Shown: positions 1-13,343, counted from the first letter of the stretch. The stretch is DNA of 26,166 bases from Cercozoa sp. M6MM (GCA_040357565.1 JBDODJ010000152.1); one strand, 5' to 3'. The notes: generated by a model from the letters alone, not told the origin. Numbers and translations are program-made.

Positions 1-64
<64 letters not shown>

Positions 65-74
65 NNNNNNNNNN

Positions 75-121
<47 letters not shown>
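1..121. repeat. (TG)n microsatellite with assembly gap
   Basis: A pure TG dinucleotide tract fills the left edge and is interrupted by ten N at 65-74, so its true length is unknown. It lies in an intron of the GRWD1-like gene, just upstream of the acceptor at 141-143. The Cys-Val ORFs crossing it are translations of the repeat, not genes. Confidence 0.97.
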
Positions 122-122
<1 letters not shown>

Positions 123-143
123 TATTGTGTGTTTGGTTCCCAG

Positions 144-1583
144 GCCCCTGGTGCAGCCGCACGCACTGCTCACGTCAAAGAACCAGCACGCCACCGAAGG
201 CTACGCTCTGGACTGGTCACGGTGCGCGAACGCACTTGGCGTCTTCGCGTCTGGTGCCGTGTTCTCTGCTTTCGGTGTACGTGCGTACGTGCTATTTATT
301 TGGACACCAATTTGTACGTGCAGGCGACTGCCGAGGCGGTCTGACTGTCTGGCAGCCAAACGAAGGTTCTGGGTACGCATAGTCTACTACTCTCTCTTTT
401 CTAATGTTAATTCCTCTATGTATATATATATATATATATATATATGTAGCTGGCGGTCGATGATGTCGCTGAAGGGTCATAACCGCAGTGTTGAGGACAT
501 CCAGTGGTCGCCTGCTGAGGTGCGTGTGGATTTGTGTCATCGTGTTTGCGTGTCCTGTATGTTGTATTCTCTTTGTGTTTTTCTTACTTAGGCTCCTGTA
601 CTGGCCACTGCGTCTGTGGACAAGAGCATTGCGATCTACGATATGCGTACTGGCTCAGGTACAGCTGGTGTCTCACAGCAGCAGCGCTGTTTGTGTGTGT
701 TTCTAGTGTGCATTGTGTCGAGTAGTACCGGTGCTGCGGGTCGCCAATGCGCACGATGCCGATGTGAACGTGATCTCGTGGAACCGCGACAAGGACACGT
801 CTAATCTCCTGCTCTCGGGTGGTACCGCTTGGCCTTTTTCGTTGTTGTTGTTGTATGTATGTGACTGGTCAACGCAAAGGTGACGACGGTCTGGTCAAGG
901 TCTGGGATCTCCGCAGTCTCGCGCAGAGCAGATCCAATAACACCGGATTCGTACATCTTTATTTTGTTTTTCTTTGTGTGTGCATGCCCTGGCTTGTGCG
1001 CAATTGTTTTTCTCTCTCCAGACGCCCGCTCAGGTACAGTGATGGGCCGTCTCTGTTTGCTGATGTGTCACCAACGCGTGTGTGTTAGACTTACGGCTAC
1101 CACCGAGGTGCCATCACGTCAGTTCAATGGAGTCCGCACGACGCCTCGATGTTTGTTGCCAGTGGTACTTAGCACATTGTGTGACCATGTGCATGTCGTT
1201 TGCTTCTGCTAAGCTTCTCTCTTTTACCTTTAGGTGAGGACAACCAGTGTACGATCTGGGACCTTTCGGCCGAAACAGACACTGAAGTCGCCACCCAGGG
1301 TGCCTCGCTCGGTGCGCTCCAAGTGCCGCAGCAGCTTATGTTTGACCACCGCGGCCAAAACGAGGTAGATAATCACACACAGCGCTTCCGTATCTCACCG
1401 TGTTATCATTTACTGCCGGACAGATCAAGGAGGTGCATTGGCACCCGCAGATTCCAAACATGCTTGTCTCCACTTCACGAGAGGGTATTTAACTCCAAAA
1501 TTCTTGTGATTTTTTGTATATATCGCGGTGCTGGTGTGCGATTTCCTGTAGGCTTCCACATTTTCATGCCGGACAACCTGTAA
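144..1583 (+). CDS. GRWD1: GRWD1/Rrb1-like WD40 ribosome-assembly protein, 3' part
   Basis: This is the C-terminal part of the glutamate-rich WD-repeat protein GRWD1 (yeast Rrb1), the nuclear/nucleolar chaperone of ribosomal protein uL3 during 60S assembly. Eleven exons keep phase throughout: 144-253, 324-372, 450-519, 592-658, 726-821, 880-950, 1022-1033, 1089-1164, 1234-1364, 1424-1484, 1552-1583. They give about 257 residues ending in TAA. Family landmarks in order are TEGYALDWS, LTVWQPNEG, GHNRSVEDIQWSP, the IYDMR blade, AHDADVNVISWNRD, LLSGGDDGLVKVWDLR, AITSVQWSPHD, CTIWDLS, PQQLMFDHRGQNE and IKEVHWHPQIPNMLVSTS. These match the last repeats of human GRWD1 closely. The acidic N-terminal part lies left of the window. 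The 12-base exon at 1022-1033 is needed to keep phase. Family assignment is firm; single junctions are inferred. Confidence 0.92.
419..446. repeat. (TA)n microsatellite at an intron 3' end
   Basis: The TA dinucleotide tract runs almost into the acceptor AG (448-449) of a GRWD1 intron. It therefore takes the place where a polypyrimidine tract would be expected. Confidence 0.9.
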
Positions 1584-1720
1584 TTTCAACTGAGCGACCC
1601 GCGGATTACGAAAATTGCGCGAAATTCAACTCGTACGAGCGGGTCAATTCGGATACTAACGTAGCATAACTCGACTGGTCAATCTTGGCTGCGGTATTGA
1701 TTTACTTAGTTGTACATGTC

Positions 1721-1860
1721 TGTTACAGCATGAGCTACTGTATTCGCCCGGAAGCACGTTACAGCATGAACTACTGTATCCGCGCGGAAGCAACCCACAA
1801 CTTACAAAATCCTCAAGAGAGGTTGGAAGATTTTGACGTGTGTTCGCTGGTATCCTGACC

Positions 1861-1893
<33 letters not shown>

Positions 1894-2209
1894 GAACTCG
1901 AAAATGTTGCGCAGTTTGGCCCTTTTCTTTACTTCACGCCAACTCAAGTACTTCTGAATCCTCACTGCTCAGTCCTCACGACGTCTTTCCGTCAAGGACC
2001 CTTGTTACTGACTGTCCTTTCTGCAGTTACCATCTGACGGTGCCTTGCCCGTCCTCCACCAGTGCTTTGCCGCCCAACTGAACCGTTGGGGTAACTCACT
2101 CTTTCAAACTGACGCCACTCTCCCTCCAAGAACAGACTTTTTTTTGTATCACTGGCAAAGTACCCTCAATTTACCAAGGCCTGATCCCTATTTGAGAGGG
2201 CTGCGAACA
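1721..2209 (+). repeat. Solo-LTR-like element, family A, copy 1
   Basis: First of three near full-length copies of a non-coding repeat (also 9389-9874 and 18094-18682). It starts with TGTTACAGCATGA and ends in a conserved GAGAGGGCTGCG block followed by AACA. In this copy the first ~40 bases occur twice (1721 and near 1760), and a (GA)n run at 1861-1890 replaces part of the middle. A target-site duplication is not evident here. The TGTTA..ACA ends, 4-bp duplications in sister copies and lack of coding capacity fit a solo LTR of an LTR retrotransposon. A non-autonomous DNA transposon with short inverted ends is the alternative. It lies in the tail-to-tail interval between GRWD1 and V-ATPase H. 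Confidence 0.7.
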
Positions 2210-2700
2210 ACCAAACGACGCGAAAGTTTGAACGTGAAGTTTGGAGCTTGATTTAGTAGGGTAACTCACTTCTAACAAGCCGTTTTAGAGCGCCAATAGG
2301 TAGAACTAAGTATTGTGCAAGTAGTTTAGCGCCCTAGGACTTGGCTTAAGTGGCATGCAATGATGAAATTTGACTTGCAAAAGTAAGCATTGGGCAATTT
2401 GGACTACGTGGACGAAGTGTACCGAGCAAGAATGCGTGTCGAGCCGAGGTAAAATAACTATGAATAACGCACTGCGTTTTGTGGCATTTAGTTTATATTA
2501 GTGGGTGCAGCTACGTAACCCGAGTACGGCAGCTACTTCGTTCAGTCTACTAAGAAACCAACTAGGCGATGTAGTTCCCCCTGTACCCAGTCCTAGGCGA
2601 CTCACAATCGGTCCCGAGTACGGTAATGTTGGTCGTCGCAACATTGCAGCGTGATGGCAAGCAGTCAGTAGCGCGACGTACAATGCGCGATGAGTACGCA
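2210..2700. other. Unassigned intergenic DNA
   Basis: No exon series, RNA gene or repeat with a second copy in the window was recognised between the family A element and the end of V-ATPase H. It should hold the 3' flank of the V-ATPase H transcript. Confidence 0.6.
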
Positions 2701-5869
<3,169 letters not shown>

Positions 5870-6915
5870 GCAAGATCGCACATTTGCTGCACCGCGGCAA
5901 TGACAAGAACTACGGTACCCATGTTTATAGCCCTTCAAGTAAGTGCACACACGTGGGTGCGTCTTCCACTTAAATGCCTGTGGAGCAGTTCTTGAACACG
6001 TCTGGTCCGACCCAGAACTTAAGAGTACAGAACGGGTACGGTACTGTACAGTAGTTTTGTACAATAACAGTGCAGTGAAAGCTGCGCACAAAACCTGTAC
6101 GTACCCCTGCCCCGCTGCCACTGTACAGTGTACTTGTAGTACTAAGAGTGCCGATGCGGCAGACTTGTAAACTTGCGCCTTTTTGCGACCTTGGGCCCTG
6201 GTGCGTTTTTCCATCTCGTGTGAATTAGTTGCAGGTTGGACGTGGGTTTTTTCGACTCCTGGTTCTTGGGGGAGTGAAACGGCGGTCCTGCCCAAGTGCT
6301 ATGGCAGGACAAGCCATCCTACACACTTCCCAGATTGAAGCACACATCTGCAGGGCAGGCATGCCTTTGTGTTATGGTTTGCACTGCAGTTTGTGTGTCT
6401 TTGGCAAATGAGGACAAAAAAGAGACCCACTCCGACGCTGGACTTTACTGTTTGGCAGAAGGGGGAAATGTTACCATTTCGAGTATAGTGTTTGCTGTCT
6501 GATGCCTTACTTTGTACTTTTCTCAGGGCATGCCTTTTTTGGAAGAAGTGAGCCACCTTGTTCATTGCTGGTGATGACGCGGCGCGGAGCAAGAACCGAG
6601 TGACCTGCGCTGGCACCTCGACCTCATCTCGTCTCTCGTTCCTCGTAGCCTTGCAACCTGACGGACATTCGATCGGATCTTCGGGCATACTCACTCACTC
6701 CACCGCCGCGCACGTCCGGCATGTGTCGCGGGACAAGCGACGCAGTTTGTCATGGTAGGTAGCCCGTATAGGTAACATGTTATGTATCGCATCATCATAA
6801 AGCACGCGACGCATCATCATCACTGATCAGGTAGCTGAGCAAGCCTCTTCTGCCGGTGGCTCGTGCTCAATAGCAGTTCAATTGTCCGACGGCGTAGCCA
6901 GGGCCAGCACAAAGT
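5870..6915. other. Unassigned interval upstream of V-ATPase H
   Basis: No family was recognised here. It should contain the V-ATPase H promoter and 5' UTR, possibly its true first exon, and the 3' flank of the FYVE gene. A minus-strand open stretch near 6300-6690 has no clear start, splice pattern or similarity, so I do not call it a gene. Two 12-bp perfect palindromes with a CTGTACAG core lie at 6042-6053 and 6119-6130. Confidence 0.5.
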
Positions 6916-8510
6916 TTACTCCATGTCGTCAGGCGCCGATTGTTCAGGCTGAGGGTAAAACGATACAAAACCAAAAGCAAGCACAGTTGGGTGAGAAATG
7001 AAGCTACCGCGTCCGCAAGTGCCGCGCAATCATCACACACTACGATAATAAAAAGGCGTGGGCACTGGGTGCATTTGCATTTGCATGCGGTGTTTCCATA
7101 CCTCGAGCGGGCTTATCGCCGCAGCCGCTGACAACCATCTTGTTTTTCGCACTGCGATACATCGATATAAGCTCAGACCCAAGGCACGAACGAACAGAAA
7201 GTACCACTGCGCGCACACGCAGCGACCGCACTGCCGGCAGTGGTGGCGCCGCTTCGTCATCTACATGTAGAAAACAGAGGTAACTCAACAAGGGTTTACC
7301 GATAAACGGACGGACATGTACCGAAAAACGGGTGTCGCAACGCTCACACGCTTCGGTGTTCTCACTGTTGTTTCCGGGTGACACAGCTAAATTCAAGACG
7401 TTCAACAGTTTATGAAAGGCGGTACTGCCAATGGTCGCGCGACTCGGCCGTCGTCTTGGCAGAAGCAGCCACAGCGGCCTCAACACCTTCATTTTTTACC
7501 TGTCGAGACAAAACGTAGACCTCAACCAGCACTTGAAACAAGCAAAAAAAAAACTACTTCATTGACTGCAGAGGCGATCGACTTGTCGCCGTCATCGCGC
7601 AGCTTCTGCACGATTCGATTCACGATTTTATCGACTTCGCCCATGGCCCATCCCATGAACTTATCCTACACGCAACATATTATACGGGCTTGACACGCAG
7701 CTATCAAGGAATGGAGTGCGCATATGCACCTTGGCGCGGTTTTGCATCTTGTTGCGCACAGGTCCCGGCACCCTAAAGTAAAACACATGAAGTCAAAAAT
7801 TAAAGTGTATGTGGGCCTACTTGGACAAGGAGTTCCACACTGCCGACGAAAAGCAACCCCAAAGACCATTTGAAAGGTTGCATCTCCCTGCAGAAATACA
7901 GTGCATCAAGTACACAAATTGAGCATCGTTAGGTCACTGGTGATTGTTTCGTTGTACAGTAATGACGAGCAGATCGTGTGTCTTCAATAGCCACAATGCG
8001 CTGCCAAGAGAAGAAGTGAAGGGGTGAAGGGACAAATCGGATTAAAAAATAATGGGCGGGCAGTATGGAGTGGGGAGAAATGAGAAAAACAAAAGGTTAA
8101 AACGAAGAACATGAGGGTTGTTGGATGACAGTGCTGCGGATCTGAAATACCAGTTCGGCTACACTAGCGTCAGGCTGGAGGTAAAATCGCTCCACGCCGT
8201 ACAGGTAACCTGAAAAAGTACAACAAATAAATCTAAAGCGTGTCACATGCAAAGGAGGGAGAGCCGAATATGATACCCCAAGGCTTAAAAACATCTTGCG
8301 GGTGTCGCTACAAAGGAAGTAAAGCTAACGGAAAGACGGTACAAGCATACGGGCCAAGGGCGTAAAAGGGAGGGTAAAACTGTTTACGTTGCGGTAGTTA
8401 TTGAAGCTCTCGAAGCGACTCTCAGAGATGCGGCTCAATTCAGGCAACGCCTCAAAAATTTCCTGAATAAGGCGATCGAGACGCACCCCAGCGACTGAGA
8501 CTGCCACCAT
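6916..8510 (-). CDS. Small FYVE zinc-finger protein
   Basis: The C-terminal half is a complete FYVE domain, the PI3P-binding zinc finger of endosomal proteins. Exons are 8381-8510, 8151-8209, 7958-8000, 7821-7887, 7730-7772, 7558-7665, 7426-7499, 7322-7364, 7205-7260, 7102-7151, 7008-7039 and 6916-6948, giving 245 residues. The eight zinc ligands are C181, C184, C197, C200, C205, C208, C226 and C229. The basic motif RRHHCR spans 193-198 and RVCDDC closes the fold. The usual WxxD is WHEN here (W174 to N177). Upstream is a helix-rich region, including about residues 107-150, that I cannot assign to a family. The first three exons and their junctions are the weakest: an alternative ending places a stop at 8098, which would split off a short separate gene. 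The TAA after DDME at 6916 looks secure. Confidence 0.75.
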
Positions 8511-8884
8511 GATTTGTGTTTTTGAGTGCTCTGCGAGACAAAACAATCTTCACGTGTTCACTCAGTGGTTGAGAAAGATTGGCGCACCTCTGGATGCTCT
8601 CGCAGACCTCTAAACGCGATTCCGTGGCTTGCGCAACCGCAAACACACCACCGCACCTCGTGCACTGTTCCACGAACGTTCGCCAGGGTGGTCAATCGCG
8701 CACTTATTTGAGAGCGTCTGGCTGCGTCTACAGTACTGTATATGCGCCGAAGTGTGACCGTACGCTATGAACGACGTTGGTAGCACCAGAGCGCTCGTTA
8801 GGCGCAAGAAAGCCGTGCGTTTCTTTCGATTCAACAATTCGTCTACTGTTTTATGGTGCCCAGGGCGAGAAACAGCGGAGCCGC
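8511..8884. promoter_or_regulatory. Divergent promoter region, FYVE gene / PIG-Y
   Basis: Only 374 bases separate the start codons of two head-to-head genes, so both promoters and 5' UTRs must lie here or overlap. I see no clear TATA box. A 10-bp palindrome ACAGTACTGT occurs near 8730. A minus-strand open stretch across the interval has no ATG. Confidence 0.45.
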
Positions 8885-9215
8885 ATGAACGGCTATATTC
8901 TGCTTGCCGTGAGCGGCCTCTTTTTTGTTTGGACGGCCTTTTCCCTTGTGGTAGCTCTTTTAATGCTCCTGGCGTGCTTCAAAAATCGTCCCTTACTATG
9001 TCGCAACAGGGCGTCAAGTTACTGCCAGAAACAGGACACACCTTTCTCGACTGGCTTAGGGTATTGTTGCGGTCTCTATGACCAAACAACGTTTGTGCAG
9101 TTGTTTTGGGGTGCAGGAAGATAAGTATTACGCACTGCTGATCCCGTGCCTTATTCCTGTCACGGTTGTCGCCGCGTACCTCAACTGGTATTCCGAGCAT
9201 CTTTTTCGTGGTTGA
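8885..9215 (+). CDS. PIGY: PIG-Y-like subunit of GPI-GlcNAc transferase
   Basis: PIG-Y is a tiny ER membrane subunit of the complex that transfers GlcNAc to phosphatidylinositol, the first step of GPI-anchor synthesis. Three exons (8885-8950, 9010-9060, 9117-9215) join in phase 0 to give exactly 71 residues, the length of human PIG-Y. There are two hydrophobic segments: residues about 4-22 (ILLAVSGLFFVWTAFSLV) and about 43-59 (LLIPCLIPVTVVAAYL). The C-terminal half EDKYYALLIP..VVAAYLNW..LFRG aligns with the plant PIG-Y pattern DRYYCLLVP..VVAVYLHW..LFKH. The introns are 59 and 56 bases. The gene runs head to head with the FYVE gene. The unspliced frame also stays open for some distance but lacks the conserved C-terminus. 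Confidence 0.85.
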
Positions 9216-9383
9216 ATTTCACCTTTCACCGCAGGCTCGGACTGAAGTTGTTCCGACATAACTAAGTCAACTCGTCAATCGTCGTGTACTATAGTCTCGC
9301 CGCTCCTACGCCGCAGCTGGCCAGTGAGTGGTTTTAGTTTTAGTTTAGTTTGGTTTCTTAGTGGACTGAGCTACCCTAACTAA

Positions 9384-10302
9384 TGTTATGTTACAGCATG
9401 AACTACTGTATCCGCGCGGAAGCAACCCTACAACTTAAGAGAGGTGTGGAAGTTTTGACGTGTGTTCGCTGGGAAGCCTTGAGCAAGCTTTTTGAAGCTG
9501 AACTCAACGAAGGGCTCTCTCTCGACCAGCAGCCCTTCTTCTTTTCTTTACTTCACGCCAACTCAAGTACTTCTGAATCCTCACTACTCAGTTCACGACT
9601 TTCCGTCAAGGACCCTTTTTACTGACTTTCCTTTCTCAGTTTTTACAGTTACCATCTGACGGGTGCCTTTCCCGTCCACCACCAGTGCTTTGCCGCCCAA
9701 CCGAACCGTTGGGGTAACTCACTCTTTCTAACTGACACTTGGCCACTCTCGTCTACCTCCAAGAACAGACTTTCTTACGTTCCTTCGTTTTTTTTTGTAT
9801 CACTGGCAAAGTAAATTTACCCTCAATTTACCGTACCAAGGCCTGATCCCTAATCTGAGAGGGCTGCGGGAACAGTTACGGCATGGAAACCAGTAACTAA
9901 GGTATGGAAGACGTCAGTTAGAAGGGGTCGATGCGGAGGATTAGAAGACTATCCTTGTAGAAAAGGTCGTCGAAAGCTCGAAGGCTTGTTGATGGCCATT
10001 GAAAAACAGCCCAAGCACTATCACGGCAGAACGTATCAAGTGCGAAGGGATAAGAGCTCCGTAGGAAGCTGGAGAAGAGAAAGAGATACCTGCAGTCAAA
10101 GTGCGTTAGAAAGCTTGACCCAAGCTAAGAAGTCAGGTCTGCACAACACTTGACAATGCAAGGTAGAAGCCTCAGGATGTAATGCAGGAGATACCTAGCA
10201 AAACACATCCTTCACTATTCCATACTGGTTCAGATTTGATCGTCCGCGCTGACGAATAGTCAGATGATAACTTGACTGGTCGAGAAACGCTATGCCGTAA
10301 CA
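9384..10302 (-). repeat. Solo-LTR-like element, family B, copy 1, split by family A
   Basis: A roughly 429-base element with perfect 11-bp inverted ends TGTTACGGCAT / ATGCCGTAACA, flanked by a 4-bp direct repeat CTAA (9380-9383 and 10303-10306). Its left terminus is interrupted after five bases by family A copy 2. The second copy at 18050-19095 is in the opposite orientation. TG..CA ends with a short TSD and no ORF fit a solo LTR; a short-TIR non-autonomous transposon is the alternative. Strand is given relative to the second copy. Confidence 0.75.
9389..9874 (+). repeat. Solo-LTR-like element, family A, copy 2, nested in family B
   Basis: A 486-base copy starting TGTTACAGCATGA and ending GGCTGCGGGAACA. 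It is flanked by a 4-bp duplication GTTA (9385-9388 and 9875-9878), which belongs to the end of the host family B element, so A inserted after B. It lacks an internal segment present in copy 3. Both ends and the target duplication are intact, suggesting a fairly recent insertion. Confidence 0.78.
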
Positions 10303-10479
10303 CTAAACTAAGTGCTTGAAACGGCGCGGAAAGTACTGTAACTGTGGGAAACTGTACCACTTAGGCCTCCAAATCGAACGCAACCGTATGAGCTTCCCAG
10401 GAGTCGAGATCAAGCAGCACAAGCTGGCCTGCGTTATTAACAAACATGGCCACTCACAGGCACACGAGAATGTACTTAG

Positions 10480-11673
10480 CTAAATACCCGTCTGCGAAAA
10501 GTCCGGCACGCACACGCACAGCGTTTCCGTCTCCTGAGCGAGCGAAAAGTATGCACCAGTCTGTGATGGCACGTGCATGTACGGTACCCCCTTCTTAGCA
10601 TGCGCGTAGATATTGTCGCCTCCGCCGCGACCATGTACGACACGTCTGAGAAACACACCAAATACATCAGAAACAACACGCCCGGGGGGGGGGGGGGGGG
10701 TCGCCGTACTTGTAAGCGAATTTCTTGGCACACCCGGCGAACATAACTATGCATACGAGCAGATACACACAGATACACAGACACACATAGAAACACACAG
10801 ACACAGACACATACACACATAGACACACAGACACACAAGATACAGACACACACACACACACACACCAAACGAAGGTATTCGTTGTACCATGTGGCGCACG
10901 TCGCAACAGGAAGGGATCACTGCCGGTGTCGATAGGTGCGGCACTTTCCATATCGCCAGCGACAGGCGAGATGCACTGCGAGGTGCACAGTGTGCCCAGC
11001 ACGTCAATATCGTGCTCTATTCGCAGACAAGGTTGTCCACACTGCATTGGGCAGGCAACGCGTGAATACACTGACGATACCAAAGGTACACGCCTTTCGC
11101 ATCGACACGAGATTTGAACCGCCTGTTCCTGCAGCCGAATACGCATAGTTGGTTAACCGTGTGCCTGGACGAGTACCAAGTAAGACGGTGCCGTCGACGG
11201 AGATTTCGTGTGGATCAGAGGCACGTGTCAAGCCACTGTGCACGCGTGGAGGTGAGGTGAACAAGAGCAAAGCATAACACGTGCCAGGTTAGGTACGCTA
11301 ATTGGGATGACAACGGAAAAAATGCAGCGTGCAGCGGTGGTCGCGGCATGGCCTACGGGCGGGAGGAGGGAGGAACATGGAAAGGGTATAGTTTGAGATT
11401 ACAGTTTGCAGGGACACAGCGCATGTACCACATTGCTGGGGTCAGTCTCGCCAGGAATCAAATCGACCGGCACGGCGAGTGCCAACTGCGCCAGCAACGC
11501 GTCCAGCAGCGAGAGCGACTTGACCACGTCTGAGGAAGGATAGTCAGGGTTAGGGCGTAGGTAGGTAGGGATATGATGTTAAGAATTTGGGAGCGTCTAC
11601 CACGCCGCTGCAGTCGGTCGCGAGTCTTCAAGTCACGCGGGTCTAACTCACTGCAGGGTGCAGAGCAGTAGAG

Positions 11674-11714
<41 letters not shown>

Positions 11715-13080
11715 CAACTGAGCACCTGTCGACAACAGAGTCACCAGCGATTATGACGCGGCACACTTGACCTATGCACAGACCCTTGTCAAGATACTGA
11801 TAGGGTGGGTATCCGGAGGCTACCGATTTCTTCGTCCTCCTCATCAGCCAGTCCAACAAGGTAGTCCACAAGTAGATCGACGGCATTGCCTTAACACAGT
11901 CATACCGTCCAACTGGACACGTAGCGGTGCACACGAGGTACCATGCGACGCGTTCGGCGACAGTCGCAGACCGCTCACAAACGCGACCAATCGCTTGTTC
12001 TTGCTTCCTGTTATTGACAAAGTGCCAACATTGCCCATGGTATAGACTGACCTGATCAAGAAAGAGAACACACCCAGCGACGGCGCAGGTGCAGTCGACA
12101 GAGGTGCGGGTCTAACCCAGTCGCGCACCTGTAGCACCGAGTTCTCTCCTAGGTGGCCCAGCACTGCAATCACCTGCGCACCCAACTGACAGATACCCAC
12201 ATGCCGATATTCATACACACGCACAACCGACCTCGCCAGTGACGTGATGACCCAAAACGAGACCCTGCTGTCGCGATCCGTCCTCTGCCCACGCGAGTGT
12301 GTGCCACTGGCCCACTTATGTTGGTAGATGAAAGGTACCGTTGGTGTCGCCCATGTCACCGGTGGTACTCAGCACAATACGTCCACTACGACAACACCAA
12401 CTCAATCATAAACGACAGACCTACTCAAAACGAAACACACACACACACACACACACCTTGAGTCTTCGAGGTAGAGTCGGTCAGCATCGTGTACAAGCGG
12501 ACCGTCCTGCGGCACCTCTTTCAGGGGCGCAAAGCCCTGTGACCGCAACACACCTCGCGTGTATATGGCACGCACACTGTCCTGGATTGCGTACCTCGTC
12601 AAAGTCAGCGAGAACATCACGTCGCAGCTGGAGCTTTTTGAAAGTTATGCCCTGCGCAACGATGCACATCGCATAGGCTCATTGAGGGGATGCTGGACAT
12701 ACCACAAAAATGTGGGTGCCAGTGCCGTGCTGCGCTTTACCCAGTGTTTGAGCCACAGGCACATTCGGCCATCTGCAGGCAGACAAACAATTGTCTTAGA
12801 CTGCGACAGCTTTTTAGTGAGACATACCGCTTCCGCGCGGAGAGCAGTGCTGCTGGACGCAACTCTTCCAGACGCGTGAGAAACAAGCGGCCGTATTGTC
12901 CTGCTAGAAAATAACTACGTCTCTTTCATTTCTTATTGGATTAATGCACCTCGAAACGACAGATCAACGCCAAGATGAGCTTGCTCTCCGGGCACGACCG
13001 ATTCAACTACAACAATTCCATCGAAACATCGTATTCAACCACTGCAAATGCAACAGATTTGCACCTTCGACTCGCTGCAT
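10480..13080 (-). CDS. POLD2: DNA polymerase delta small (B) subunit
   Basis: POLD2 (yeast Pol31, fission yeast Cdc1) is the non-catalytic B-subunit that ties the polymerase delta catalytic subunit to the rest of the complex. Twenty exons keep phase: 13065-13080, 12950-13006, 12828-12900, 12703-12772, 12621-12651, 12457-12553, 12339-12385, 12232-12284, 12074-12185, 11942-12007, 11824-11889, 11726-11771, 11601-11650, 11429-11529, 11315-11352, 11177-11235, 11081-11128, 10888-11016, 10710-10746, 10480-10645. They encode 453 residues (human 469). Landmarks are QYGRLFLTRLEELRP, DRLYLEDS, GAQVIAVLGHLGEN, FVSGLRLSP, CRVIIAGDS, the B-subunit signature VPVDLIPGETDPSN, PRPPLHAAFFP, ISVDGTVLLGTGG, VMFAGCAKKFAYK and the terminal CVCVPDFS. 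The exon 5 donor (12621) was chosen for phase and family length. An extra Gly-rich stretch near residues 400-415 is not in human POLD2. Confidence 0.92.
10684..10700. repeat. 17-base G homopolymer in a POLD2 intron
   Basis: A run of 17 G on the plus strand is a C-tract on the POLD2 sense strand, starting nine bases after the 5' splice site of the last intron. Length may be unreliable because homopolymers are error-prone. Confidence 0.9.
10755..10865. repeat. Imperfect (CA)n region
   Basis: Mixed CA and CAGA runs ending in a pure CA stretch at about 10848-10865, inside the POLD2 intron between exons 10888-11016 and 10710-10746. It reads TG-rich on the sense strand. Confidence 0.85.
11676..11709. 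repeat. (AT)n microsatellite
   Basis: AT dinucleotide tract inside the POLD2 intron between exons 11726-11771 and 11601-11650. Confidence 0.92.
12435..12456. repeat. (AC)n tract forming a splice donor
   Basis: On the POLD2 sense strand this is (GT)n starting at the exon boundary (exon 12457-12553), so the first GT of the repeat is itself the 5' splice site. Confidence 0.9.
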
Positions 13081-13343
13081 AGTGTAAAAATGGCGCCAAC
13101 TAGCTACTTTCGTGATTCTGGCACCAATAACACACTTCACTAAACAGAGCCACTATCGGACGCGGAACCGATGGCTCTGAGTTGCCTGGTACTATTATTT
13201 TTCTTCTATCGGCTCACGGCTGCCTTTGAGTCAGCAAGGAAATACGCTCGTCGCGTCTCCGTGGCGTATCACCGTGCGAGCTCCCGTCTTGTTGTGCGTG
13301 TACACCGCCCTGTAGGTCTGTGCGTGAGCGTTTTCGTTTTTTT
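13081..13343. promoter_or_regulatory. Divergent promoter region, POLD2 / SPB1
   Basis: The start codons of POLD2 (-) and SPB1 (+) are only 263 bases apart, so the two genes share this upstream interval. No clear TATA box or known motif was seen. The SPB1 start is preceded by a T-rich run. Confidence 0.5.

Noticed and set aside
2-591. ORFs of repeated Cys-Val or Thr-His across the dinucleotide tracts (also at 3030-3583, 4848-5543, 14383-15232, 21458-21729)
   Set aside because: They are six-frame translations of (TG/CA)n microsatellites inside introns and carry no protein signal.
6299-6694. Minus-strand ORF of 131 codons upstream of V-ATPase H
   Set aside because: No family resemblance, no consistent exon chain and low-complexity ends; not enough to call a gene.
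8610-8837. Minus-strand open stretch in the FYVE / PIG-Y interval as an extra first exon
   Set aside because: No usable ATG feeds it and the phase into the exon at 8510 does not fit, so the Met at 8510 was taken as the start.
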